From: Propionibacteriaceae bacterium | GTDB lineage: Bacteria > Actinomycetota > Actinomycetes > Propionibacteriales > Propionibacteriaceae | Assembly (NCBI GenBank): GCA_031272195.1 | Contig: JAISUF010000003.1 | Span: 1-45,716 of the forward strand | Direction of reading: 5' to 3' | DNA: 45,716 nucleotides | Position numbers and translations under genes: made by a program | In this document: positions 1 through 8,038 of the stretch, piece by piece | Numbering within the stretch: position 1 is the stretch's first letter | Layout: each line of letters begins with the position of its first letter | Notes under the pieces: model-generated | Database searches by the model: none | Told to the model about the DNA's origin: nothing | The model's input: only the letters and a program-made list of their open reading frames with translations

Positions 1-1
1 C

Positions 2-1108
2 ATCTGGCTCTACTACGACAAGCTCTACAAGGGCGGCGACAACGGCGAATACCTCTTCCGGCAGGCCGCCAAGCGGGCCGACGGCATCACCCACTGCTAC
101 GTCATCGACCACTCCACCCGCTACTACCGGCGGCTGCGGCGAGACGGCTACCGCCACCTGCTGCGCCCAAACAGCCTGTGGCTGCGCCTGCACACGCTGA
201 ACGCCGAGCAGTTCTGCGTCACCCACCGCAACAAGCTGCGCTACTTGGGCTTCAAGGTGCACGGACGACAATTCTTCGCCAACCTGGTGCGCGCCAAGAC
301 CGTCGCCACCTCGCACGGGCTGGTCATCGACCACGTCCCCAAGAGCGCCGGCCAGCAGCGCGACAACGCCGTATTGCACTTCTGCGCCTCGCCACGGGAG
401 CGCGACGCGCTGCTGCTGCCCGATTACGGCTTCGCGGCGGCCAACGTCAAACTGCTGGGCATTCCGCGTTTCGACGGGTTGCGCGACGAGCAGCGCGACT
501 TCGTCCTGCTGGCGCCGACCTGGCGGGTTGGCGTGCTGCCGCCGATGGCCGAGGGCGACGACCGCTACCTCGACACGTTCCCGGAGACGGCGTACTTCCA
601 AACCTTCAACGCCCTCATCCACCATCCGGCGCTGCTGGACGGCCTGGCCCGGCGCGGTCGGCGGCTGAAATTCCTGCTGCACCCCGTCTTCGCCGCCAAC
701 AAGCCGCATTTCCAGCCGCCGCCGGGAGTGGACGTCATCCGCGGCGACACCGAGGCCGACTACGTCGAGCTGATGTCGCGGGCCGCCGTCATGGTGACCG
801 ACTATTCGGGCATCCAATACGACTTCGCCTACCTGCGCAAACCGCTGGTCTACTACCACCCGCCCGAACTGCCGCACCACTACAAGCCGAGCCAGGTTTT
901 CAGCTATGACGAGGACGCCTTCGGGCCGGTGCTGACGAACCCGGACGACGTGGTCGCCGAGGCGTTGGCCGCCGTCGACCGGGGCGAGCCGACCGCCGAG
1001 CACCGCGCCCGCATGAACGCCTTCTTCGCCTTCGACGACCGCGGCAACGCCGAGCGGATCTACCAGGCCCTGATAGCCTCAAGCCAGCCGGCCGGCCGAC
1101 GATCGTAG
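2..1108 (+). CDS. CDP-glycerol glycerophosphotransferase-family protein (5' end outside window)
   Basis: The open frame runs from the window edge to a TAG at 1106-1108, so the start is missing. The first visible residues (IWLYYDKLYKGGDN) and the later run MVTDYSGIQYDFAYLRKPLVYY match the C-terminal catalytic domain of the TagB/TagF family, which transfers glycerol- or ribitol-phosphate from a CDP-activated donor onto a wall polymer at the cytoplasmic face of the membrane. About 368 residues are visible, enough for the GT-B-like catalytic half. The next gene, a LicD homologue, starts 8 nt after the stop, so the two are probably co-transcribed. Whether this enzyme primes or polymerises the chain cannot be told from the fragment. 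The family call is secure; the exact substrate is inferred. Confidence 0.85.
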   Translation: MWLYYDKLYKGGDNGEYLFRQAAKRADGITHCYVIDHSTRYYRRLRRDGYRHLLRPNSLWLRLHTLNAEQFCVTHRNKLRYLGFKVHGRQFFANLVRAKTVATSHGLVIDHVPKSAGQQRDNAVLHFCASPRERDALLLPDYGFAAANVKLLGIPRFDGLRDEQRDFVLLAPTWRVGVLPPMAEGDDRYLDTFPETAYFQTFNALIHHPALLDGLARRGRRLKFLLHPVFAANKPHFQPPPGVDVIRGDTEADYVELMSRAAVMVTDYSGIQYDFAYLRKPLVYYHPPELPHHYKPSQVFSYDEDAFGPVLTNPDDVVAEALAAVDRGEPTAEHRARMNAFFAFDDRGNAERIYQALIASSQPAGRRS

Positions 1109-1116
1109 GAGGAGAA

Positions 1117-2010
1117 GTGGCCAACAAGCGCCCCGGAGTTCCCGTCAAAGTGGACACGCCGCTGTTTCGCCAATTGCAGGAGGAGACCCTCCAAACGCTG
1201 ATCGATTTCGACGCCATTTGCGCCGAGCACCACTTGACGTATTATCTGGCGGGCGGGGCGTTGATCGGCGCGGTCCGCGAAGGCGGTTTCATTCCGTGGG
1301 ACGACGACATCGACGTCCACATGCCGCGGGCCGATTACGAGCGGATGCTGGAGCTTTTCGGCGACCGCGAGATCAACCACTGCATCCTTTTCCACTACAA
1401 GACCTGGCCGAAATACTATCTGACGTTCGCCAAAGTTGTGACGACCAGGCCTTCGGGTTTCATCCGCTACCCGTATCCGATGCCGGTCAAGTACACGCGG
1501 CCGTTCGTCGACGTCTTCCCGCTTGAGGACGGCTACGCCAAGACGCCGGCCAAGCGGGTCCGCTGGCTGCGCATCTGGCGCGACGCGCTGTTCATGAAAG
1601 TCCGCAAGTACAAGAATCTCAGCTTGAAGAAGCGGATCATCCGCCGCCCCATCTCCAAGTTGTTCACCTACCGCTTCCTACAGCGTTACACCGAGAAGCT
1701 GTATCGAGCCAACGAGGGCAAGCCCGGCACCGATTATTATGTGGCCTACTCCAGCCCGTACCTGCCCAAACGCGAAACGAATCCCAAATCGGCCTACGGC
1801 GAGCCCGTCATGGTAACTTTCGAAGGACGCCAATTCCCTGCCCCCGCCGATTGGGACCACGTCCTGCGGACCGCCCATAAGGACTATATGAAACGCCCCG
1901 ACCCTGAGAAGGTGAAGGCCCGCCACGCCGTCACCTACTGGGACGACCCGAGCGGTTCGGACGCCGACGGGAGAGACGCGCCGCGGGGAGCGGCGGGCCA
2001 GCCCGGCTGA
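1117..2010 (+). CDS. LicD-family phosphotransferase
   Basis: 297 residues, GTG start at 1117 preceded by a strong AGGAGGAG ribosome site at 1107-1114. The N-terminal half carries the LicD (nucleotidyltransferase-fold) signature: GGALIGAVREGGFIPWDDDI with the metal-binding acidic cluster D62-D63-D64-I-D66. LicD proteins attach phosphocholine or other phospho-substituents to teichoic acids, capsules or glycans; the donor cannot be read from sequence. Its position directly behind a TagF-like gene suggests it decorates the same wall polymer. The C-terminal tail (about 25 residues after YWDDP) is Gly/Ala/Asp rich and probably disordered. The gene converges on the glycosyltransferase at 2019 with only 8 nt between stop codons. 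Confidence 0.85.
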   Translation: MANKRPGVPVKVDTPLFRQLQEETLQTLIDFDAICAEHHLTYYLAGGALIGAVREGGFIPWDDDIDVHMPRADYERMLELFGDREINHCILFHYKTWPKYYLTFAKVVTTRPSGFIRYPYPMPVKYTRPFVDVFPLEDGYAKTPAKRVRWLRIWRDALFMKVRKYKNLSLKKRIIRRPISKLFTYRFLQRYTEKLYRANEGKPGTDYYVAYSSPYLPKRETNPKSAYGEPVMVTFEGRQFPAPADWDHVLRTAHKDYMKRPDPEKVKARHAVTYWDDPSGSDADGRDAPRGAAGQPG

Positions 2011-2024
2011 GGGCCGCGTCAGCC
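2005..2024. terminator. Small hairpin joining two convergent stop codons
   Basis: GGCTGA (2005-2010) and TCAGCC (2019-2024) are perfect complements around an 8-nt loop. The left arm contains the licD stop and the right arm contains the stop of the minus-strand glycosyltransferase. The stem is short and has no U tract, so any role as a bidirectional terminator is tentative. Confidence 0.3.
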
Positions 2025-3659
2025 CCAGCCTTGGGCGTCGAGCCGGTTGCACAGCGACGCCCAGCGGGCGACGTAGGCGTCGGCGTCGAACTGTTTGGCG
2101 GACTCGCGCCCGGCCGCGCCCATGCTCTCGCGCAGAGGCGCGTTCTTGAGCAGTTTGACGCAGGCCTCGGCCAGGCCGGACACCGAGCCGTCGGGCACCA
2201 GCAGGCCGGTCACGCCATCGTCGATGATCTCGGCGGGGCCGTACTTGACGTCGTAGGAGACCACCGGGCAGCCCTGCGCCAGCGACTCCAGCGCCGACAG
2301 GCCGAAACCCTCGAACTTGCTTGTCAGCATGGTGAAGGCGGCCTCTTGGAGGAGCCGCTGCGGGTCGGTCGTGTAGTCGTTGACGCTGACCGACGCGCCC
2401 ACCCCCAACTGGTCGATCAGGGCCTGCACCTTGGGCCGCTCGCCGCCGAAGCCGAAGATGTCCAGTTTGGCGTCGGGCACCTCCTGCACGACCTTCGCCC
2501 AGGCCCGGACGGCGTGCGTCAGGCGTTTCTGGGGGACGAAGCGCGTCAACATCAGGGCGGTGCGCGGGTCGCGGGGCAGGGTCGACGGCTCGGGGATGGC
2601 GATCGGATGGGGGATGACGAAGTAGTGGTCGCGCGGGCCGGTCAGCGCCTCGGCGTCGGCCCGCTGGGCGTCGGTCAGGAAGACGACGGCGTCGGCGCTG
2701 TCGGGGGAGGCCATCAACGCCCGGTAGAGCGGGTGGATGGCCCCGTCCTTGCCGGCCAGCAGATCGAGATGCGGGTTGTGCAGCACGAAGATCCGTTTGA
2801 CGTTGGGACGTGCGTAGGTCAGGAACATGGCGTCGAGGCGGCGGTCGTCGCAGACCAGGAAGGTGCGCCGCCCGCCGATGATCTCGTCGAGGCGGTCGTG
2901 GAAGAGTTTGGCGTCGGAGCGCTCCACCTCGACGGGCCGGCCGGAGTGGTCGAAGATCGTCGCACGCTCCAGGCGGGGCAGCGGCGAGTCCGGGTCGGGG
3001 GCCAGCCATTTCGTCATCTTGGCGGTGCCGTCGGCGCGGAAGTAGACCTCTTGGCGCGGCACGTTCAAGGCCAGGTCGTAGTACGTCGTGCGGGCGACGC
3101 GCCCGGCCGGGTCGTACTCGTCGCGCTTGGTGCGGGCCCGGTTGTCGTTGAAGAAGTCCTCCAGCAGCAGGTGGCCGTCGTCGTCGAAAAGGCGGTAGCG
3201 CCGGTAGACGCCGTTGTCGAAGTAGCGGTAGATCTCGGCGTCCGGGTCGCGCCAGGCCTCCAGGCCGGGAATCTCCACCGGCGTGGTCGGCTGGTCGGAC
3301 TGCGCGTCGGGCTCGTCCACTTCGGCGACCATCGAGACGACGCCGGTGTCGGCGCCGATGTCGCCTCGGGCGCGGGCCTTGACGAGCACCGGGCCGAGCG
3401 ACGAATACTGCTCCGACAGCAGGATCTCGGAGGGCACGCCGGCGTCGGAGAACAGCTTGGCGCGCAGCATGACGGACTTGGTGCGGCCGGCGTAACGGCG
3501 CGGGATGCGCGGCCCGTTGGCGAACAGGTAGCGGGCCTCGGGAAAGGGCGAGGGCTGCGGCAGCGGGTCGTGGCGCGGCGCGACCGGCTCGGCGGCCGGC
3601 TTGAGGGCCTTGCGCAGCGCCCGTTTGCCCAGGCGCGCGGCCTGGCCGGCAACCCCCAT
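2019..3659 (-). CDS. TagE/TarM-like GT4 glycosyltransferase
   Basis: 546 residues from the ATG at 3659, chosen because AGGAGG lies 5 nt upstream on the minus strand; the frame stays open further upstream without a ribosome site. The middle section (YFDNGVYRRYRLFDDDGHLL, then NVPRQEVYFRADGTAKMTKW) matches the beta-rich domain (DUF1975-like) of TagE/TarM and GtfA-type enzymes. The C-terminal half is a GT-B Rossmann domain with TRFVPQKRL and the retaining-GT4 E-x7-E motif EGFGLSALE (about E450-E458), followed by GCPVVSYDVKYGPAEII. These enzymes put glucose or GlcNAc from UDP-sugars on poly(glycerol/ribitol phosphate). Location beside TagF- and LicD-like genes supports wall-teichoic-acid decoration. 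A role glycosylating surface proteins is the main alternative. Confidence 0.8.
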   Translation of the reverse strand: MGVAGQAARLGKRALRKALKPAAEPVAPRHDPLPQPSPFPEARYLFANGPRIPRRYAGRTKSVMLRAKLFSDAGVPSEILLSEQYSSLGPVLVKARARGDIGADTGVVSMVAEVDEPDAQSDQPTTPVEIPGLEAWRDPDAEIYRYFDNGVYRRYRLFDDDGHLLLEDFFNDNRARTKRDEYDPAGRVARTTYYDLALNVPRQEVYFRADGTAKMTKWLAPDPDSPLPRLERATIFDHSGRPVEVERSDAKLFHDRLDEIIGGRRTFLVCDDRRLDAMFLTYARPNVKRIFVLHNPHLDLLAGKDGAIHPLYRALMASPDSADAVVFLTDAQRADAEALTGPRDHYFVIPHPIAIPEPSTLPRDPRTALMLTRFVPQKRLTHAVRAWAKVVQEVPDAKLDIFGFGGERPKVQALIDQLGVGASVSVNDYTTDPQRLLQEAAFTMLTSKFEGFGLSALESLAQGCPVVSYDVKYGPAEIIDDGVTGLLVPDGSVSGLAEACVKLLKNAPLRESMGAAGRESAKQFDADAYVARWASLCNRLDAQGWG

Positions 3660-3784
3660 CACGCCTCCTGACACTCGCGCCACAACTTGCAGCCTACCAG
3701 CGCTCAGAACCCGCACAGTTTTGCAGCATCGAAAAGAATATGAGAGAATATGGCGAATATTGTCCCTATACCCCAGGGGGTGGA

Positions 3785-5209
3785 ATGCCTTCGACCAGCC
3801 TAGTACAGCGCTGTCTAGTGGGCTTGGTTTCCGTCGGCCTCGGCGTGGCGCTGATGGCCTCGTCGGTGCCAGCGGCGAGTGCTGCCAGCTTCACGGTTGA
3901 CGACTCGGACAACCTGCTTCGGCCCGGCCAGGACGGCAACGCCTGCCCGACGCTGGCCGCCGAGCCGGAGCCGTTCGAGACTTGGTTCAACACCGACGAC
4001 ATCGAAGTGCGAGGAATCATCGACGCCTCGAACGAGAGCCCGTGGAATTTCGCCAAGAAAATATCCCAGCTCGTCTGCGGGGCGGCGAAAAACTCGACCA
4101 TCAAAGTCGGCATGTATTTCATGCGGGCGATCGGCACGTCGGATCGCGGCGAGCAAGACACCCAGGTGATCTGGGACGCCATGAAGTACGTCCACCAGCA
4201 TCGCGGCGTCAAGATCGGCTTCGTGCTGGACGGCGGCAAGATCAGCTCGCAAGTGGCCCGCAAGCAGGTCGTCAAGGCAGTCAAGAGTTTCGCCAGCGTC
4301 TATTGGTGCGGTTTCGGCTGCTTGAACTACAATTCGGCCGAAGCCTTCCCGTACGCCATCGACCATGAGAAGTTCATGACGATTTCCGACACCATCTGGG
4401 GGTCGGGCTACAACTCCAAGAAGGCCAACCCGGTGGTCTACTCGTCGTCTGGCAACTTCGCCCGCAGCCAGATCCGCGAATACATGCAGGAGGCGACGGT
4501 TTTCTACGACGACTACGAGATGTGGAAACTGGTCGACCAGCGCTACGGCTACATGAAGGCCTGCGCCAACAAGTCCGTGCCGAAAGTCTGGGGCCGCACG
4601 AAGAAGTGCAAGTTCTCCACCAAGAAGACCGGCTTGAAGTCGGTCCGCAAGATCTGGGTGGACACCGTCTACCGCCACTACACCGACTCCGGCCGCGGCA
4701 CGACGATCTCGTTCAGCCCCCAGCCGGCCAACGCCGACGACTACTTCGTGCGGCAGCTGACCGACGTCGACTGCAAAGTCGACAACCAGGTCCGCATCGC
4801 GATGTTCAAGATGACGTCGAAGGTCGCCAAAGACTTGGTGGCCAAGATGAACGGCCTGGTCAAACAGGGCTGCTCGGTGGAGATCATCTTGTCGCAGTCG
4901 GGCGGCTCGAACGTCATGGAGAAGTGGGTCGCCAAGTTGTTGAACGCGGCCTCCTTCGAGGCCCGCTGCACGGCCGTGCCGATGCACACCAAGCTGGTCT
5001 TGGTCGGCTCGAAGGGCGGCCACATGGGACGGGCCCTGCTGGGCACCGCCAACATGAGCCAGTCGGGCCTGACGTATTCCGAGGAGCACGTCGTCACCGT
5101 CGACTCCAGGCGGGCCGTCGGCATTTACAGGACCAGCGCCCAGCGGCTCTACGGCAACCTGTTGAACGGTTGGAACGAACTCGACCAAGGGAGCGTGCCA
5201 TGCAAGTGA
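3785..5209 (+). CDS. Secreted phospholipase D-fold protein
   Basis: 474 residues from the ATG at 3785; an earlier in-frame ATG at 3740 would put 15 residues before an otherwise ideal signal peptide, and AGGGGGTGGA precedes 3785. Residues 1-35 are a Sec signal peptide (LVGLVSVGLGVALMASS, then SAAS cleavage region). Two phospholipase D half-motifs are visible: H194-E-K196 followed by GSGYN and SSSGNF, and H401-T-K403 followed by GTANMSQSG. The Asp of the classical HxKx4D is displaced in the first (FMTISD) and is Gly in the second, but both His-Lys pairs remain. Extracellular PLD-fold proteins cleave phosphodiesters in lipids, nucleic acids or, conceivably, teichoic acids. Its stop overlaps the next gene by 10 nt, so the two are co-translated. 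Substrate unknown. Confidence 0.8.
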   Translation: MPSTSLVQRCLVGLVSVGLGVALMASSVPAASAASFTVDDSDNLLRPGQDGNACPTLAAEPEPFETWFNTDDIEVRGIIDASNESPWNFAKKISQLVCGAAKNSTIKVGMYFMRAIGTSDRGEQDTQVIWDAMKYVHQHRGVKIGFVLDGGKISSQVARKQVVKAVKSFASVYWCGFGCLNYNSAEAFPYAIDHEKFMTISDTIWGSGYNSKKANPVVYSSSGNFARSQIREYMQEATVFYDDYEMWKLVDQRYGYMKACANKSVPKVWGRTKKCKFSTKKTGLKSVRKIWVDTVYRHYTDSGRGTTISFSPQPANADDYFVRQLTDVDCKVDNQVRIAMFKMTSKVAKDLVAKMNGLVKQGCSVEIILSQSGGSNVMEKWVAKLLNAASFEARCTAVPMHTKLVLVGSKGGHMGRALLGTANMSQSGLTYSEEHVVTVDSRRAVGIYRTSAQRLYGNLLNGWNELDQGSVPCK

Positions 5210-7899
5210 AGAAGCTGCGCGTCGTCGCGATGACGCTGATGCTGGCCCTGGCGGTATCGTTCTTCGCCGCCGCGCCGCAAGCCCAGGCGGTCAAGAAGCC
5301 GGCCGAGTTGGAATTGACGGCCGTGCCCGGCGGCAATGCCGTCCGGGTGAGCTTCAAGGCGCCCGGCGGCAGCGTCCACTACCGTATCCGCTACGCCACC
5401 AACTCCAGCTTCCGCGGCGCGAAGTACTACCACACCCGCAACCAGAACCGCTCCATGCTGACCGTCCTCACCCCAGGCAAGCGCTACTGGGTGTCGGTCG
5501 CGGTGGTCAGCGCCGACGAGAAGAAGCTGCTGTCGGCGTGGAGTTCGGCCAAGTCGGTCAAGGTGTCGAGCTGGGGCTACACGCCGCCGTTGGAGATCGA
5601 CGTCGTCAACATCGGCTCGACCTTCGCCGAGCTGAGCTGGCGGACCGTCTCGGGCGCCCCCGGCTACCAGGTGCGCGCCCAGGGCGGCGGCAAGACGCTC
5701 TACTTGAACAACGGCTCGACCGGCACGGGCACCCTGCGGGGCTTGAAGCCGAAGACGAAGTACAAGTTCACCGTCCGCGTTCAGCGTCCCAAAGACTCCG
5801 ACTTCCCGGCTCGCGTCCAGCTGAGCCGCTGGTCGAAAGCCTCGGTGACGGCCAAGACGACCAACCGGGCGGTGGCCGCGCCGAAAAACCTGACCGTGGT
5901 CAAACACGGCTCGACGACGGCCACCATCGACTTCGACCATTCCGACTTGGCCTCAAACCAGTGCTACATGGTGTCGTTCCAAGGCAAGGGCGGCAACCGG
6001 ACGCTGTATTTCAACTCCAAGCCCGCCCAGGCAACCGGCCTGAAGGACAACGTCACCTATTCGGTGCGGGCCGCCGTGGTGAAGGTGTCCAACCAGGCCA
6101 CCTGCTCCAAGCCGACGCTGGTGTCGGACGTCTCCTCGGCCGTCGCCTTGAAGACCTACTCCAAGTGGGGGTACGTCGCCGGGACGGTGACGATGCCCGC
6201 CACCACCTATGACAAGCGCATCGTCCAAGCCGTGGCCACCGCCTACGAAGTCGAGGGGTCCTGCTCGTCGGCAGACTCGCTGGGCGAGCTGGCCAACCAG
6301 GTGGACGTCGCCGCCGACGGCACCTACAAGCTGAAACTGCGGCCGGGCAAGTACTGCGTCCAGGTCGACTACATCGGGGCCGCCAACATCGCCTCGGCCT
6401 GGGTCGACGGGGTGGCCGACGTGTCCGTCGTCGACGTCAACGCCGCGCCGGTCAACGCCGCCGCCCCGGTCAGCGAGGAGTCGGGCATTCCACCCGAAGC
6501 CGTGCTGCCGGAGCAGTCGGGCTCTGGCGAGTCCGACGACCAGCCGGACCAGGCCGCCGCCGAAGCCGCCGCTGATGACGCCGATGCAGGCGAGGCCGTG
6601 GCCTTGGACGCCACCGACGTCCAAGTTGGCGACGACACGGTCGTGGTCGAGGTTGACGGCGCTACGGCGTCGGCCGCCGCGACGAGCGCTGACGGCTCGG
6701 ACCAGGTGAGCGTCGAGGCCGCGCCGGTCGCCGCCGATACCGTCCAGGCGACCCAGGCCGGATCGGTTTCGGCCCAGCCCGCCGATGACGCCTCGGCCAG
6801 CGCCTCCGCCGCCACTTCGACCGACGTCACCGCCGCTGGCGAAACGCCTGCCGTCACCGCCGCTGGCGACGCGCAGCCTTCTGCCGACAGTGCAACGGCG
6901 GCTCAGGCGTCGTCGGCCGCTGTGGCCGACCCCGCCGCGTCATCCGCCCAGACGACGGCCTCTGCCGCCGCCGGGAGCGCGACACAGGCCCAAGCCGCCG
7001 CGTCGGGTGCCGCGTCGGCCGCCGAAACCGCCGCCGCCGCTGCCGAGGCGGGCAGCGCTGCGGCCAGTGACGCCGCCGAGACTGCCGCCGAAGCCGTGGC
7101 CGAACAGGCCGCTCCCGCCGCCGCCCCGGCTGGCGATGCCGTCGCCAGCCAAGCCGCCCAGACGCCCGCGCCGGTGGCCACGGCCGACCAGGTGGTGGCC
7201 GTCGAGCGCGCCGACTCCAACGCCCGCTCCCGGATCGGCTCGGCGTCTTGGAAGACGTCGCGCGTCATCACGGTGGCCGAAGGCCAGACGGTGAACGCCG
7301 CGCCGATGGCGCTGACCGTCGGCGGCACCATCACCGGCAAGATCGTCAGCTCCACCACCAAGAAGGCCGTCAGCGGCGTCTACGTGGCGGCGATCAACGT
7401 CACCGACGGCGCCACGCTGGTGCCCGACCAGGTGCTGACCAACTCCAAGGGCCAATACACCTTGACGGGCCTGCCTGCGGGGACGTACAAGCTGCGGCTG
7501 GTCTACGCCGGCTACGGCTGGACGGCCACCGAGGTGCCGGGCGAGCACGTCGTCGCCGCCGACTCGACGACTTCCGTCGACGGCACTATCGCGCCGCTAA
7601 AGATGCGGACGTTCCCGAAGGGCTCGATCAAGATCGTCGGCCAGAAGAAGCTGCGGGCCAAGCTGACCATCTCGATGAAGGGCTTCGTCGTCGGCACCTC
7701 GCCAACGGTGCGGCCCGACGTCGCCAAGATCCAGTGGTACCGCAACGGCAAGAAGATCGACGGCGCGGTTTGGATCAACCACTACATGACCAAACCCGAT
7801 CGTGGCAAGAACCTGCAGGTCAAGGTGACGCTGAAGTACTTCGGCTACAAGACCAAGACCGTCTGGTCGAGCAAGTTCCACGCCCCGAGCAACGCCTGA
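5200..7899 (+). CDS. Secreted fibronectin-III / Ala-rich multidomain protein
   Basis: 899 residues; ATG at 5200 inside the last codons of the PLD-fold gene, with AAGGGAG upstream. Order: signal peptide (1 to about 27, ending AQA); three fibronectin type III-like domains (about 30-120, 125-222, 227-318); a beta-sandwich like the carboxypeptidase regulatory fold (about 325-410, with DGTYKLKLRPGKYCVQV); about 260 residues of Ala/Asp/Glu/Thr/Ser-rich low-complexity linker (about 410-680); a second carboxypeptidase-regulatory-like domain (about 706-790, SKGQYTLTGLPAGTYKLRL); and a C-terminal module with IQWYRNGKKIDGA and LQVKVTLKYFGYKT, typical of actinobacterial surface proteins. There is no LPXTG sorting motif or C-terminal membrane anchor. 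Probably an extracellular scaffold or binding protein working with the PLD-fold protein; function unknown. Confidence 0.75.
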   Translation: MQVKKLRVVAMTLMLALAVSFFAAAPQAQAVKKPAELELTAVPGGNAVRVSFKAPGGSVHYRIRYATNSSFRGAKYYHTRNQNRSMLTVLTPGKRYWVSVAVVSADEKKLLSAWSSAKSVKVSSWGYTPPLEIDVVNIGSTFAELSWRTVSGAPGYQVRAQGGGKTLYLNNGSTGTGTLRGLKPKTKYKFTVRVQRPKDSDFPARVQLSRWSKASVTAKTTNRAVAAPKNLTVVKHGSTTATIDFDHSDLASNQCYMVSFQGKGGNRTLYFNSKPAQATGLKDNVTYSVRAAVVKVSNQATCSKPTLVSDVSSAVALKTYSKWGYVAGTVTMPATTYDKRIVQAVATAYEVEGSCSSADSLGELANQVDVAADGTYKLKLRPGKYCVQVDYIGAANIASAWVDGVADVSVVDVNAAPVNAAAPVSEESGIPPEAVLPEQSGSGESDDQPDQAAAEAAADDADAGEAVALDATDVQVGDDTVVVEVDGATASAAATSADGSDQVSVEAAPVAADTVQATQAGSVSAQPADDASASASAATSTDVTAAGETPAVTAAGDAQPSADSATAAQASSAAVADPAASSAQTTASAAAGSATQAQAAASGAASAAETAAAAAEAGSAAASDAAETAAEAVAEQAAPAAAPAGDAVASQAAQTPAPVATADQVVAVERADSNARSRIGSASWKTSRVITVAEGQTVNAAPMALTVGGTITGKIVSSTTKKAVSGVYVAAINVTDGATLVPDQVLTNSKGQYTLTGLPAGTYKLRLVYAGYGWTATEVPGEHVVAADSTTSVDGTIAPLKMRTFPKGSIKIVGQKKLRAKLTISMKGFVVGTSPTVRPDVAKIQWYRNGKKIDGAVWINHYMTKPDRGKNLQVKVTLKYFGYKTKTVWSSKFHAPSNA

Positions 7900-7921
7900 G
7901 CCGCCGCGTCGCCGCTGCCAG

Positions 7922-7948
7922 TTGATGGCTGGCAATTGCCGGTAGAAT
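7922..7948 (+). promoter_or_regulatory. Candidate promoter of the winged-helix regulator
   Basis: TTGATG (7922-7927) and TAGAAT (7943-7948) are spaced by 15 nt, slightly short. The spacer contains the perfect palindrome GGCAATTGCC (7931-7940), which could be an operator or autoregulatory site. The regulator starts about 90 nt downstream, leaving a long leader with two stem-loops. Confidence 0.4.
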
Positions 7949-7955
7949 TGCGTCA

Positions 7956-7982
7956 GGACGGCCAGGTCGGCCTGGTTTGTCC
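7956..7982 (+). other. Leader stem-loop 1 before the regulator
   Basis: CCAGG (7962-7966) pairs with CCTGG (7971-7975) around TCGG, and outer GGAC (7956-7959) pairs with GTCC (7979-7982). The inner stem is followed by TTTGT. It could be a terminator of the upstream operon or an element in the regulator leader. Confidence 0.4.
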
Positions 7983-7995
7983 GGCAGCAACACGC

Positions 7996-8018
7996 GGCGG
8001 CGGGGCGGGGCCGCCGCC
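7996..8018 (+). other. Leader stem-loop 2 before the regulator
   Basis: GGCGGCGG (7996-8003) and CCGCCGCC (8011-8018) are perfect 8-bp complements around a 7-nt loop, ending 7 nt before the ribosome site AGGAAGAG (8026-8033). Such a GC-only stem so near the ribosome site could limit translation of the regulator. No U tract follows. Confidence 0.45.
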
Positions 8019-8038
8019 TCCCGTTAGGAAGAGGCAGT

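Noticed and set aside
2031..3671. Long plus-strand frame opposite the TagE-like glycosyltransferase
   Set aside because: Low-complexity product with no domain; the minus-strand gene has clear GT4 motifs and a ribosome site.
4522..5199. Upstream open extension of the fibronectin-III gene frame
   Set aside because: It overlaps the PLD-fold gene in another frame and reads as Arg/Gly-rich nonsense; the signal peptide begins at 5200.
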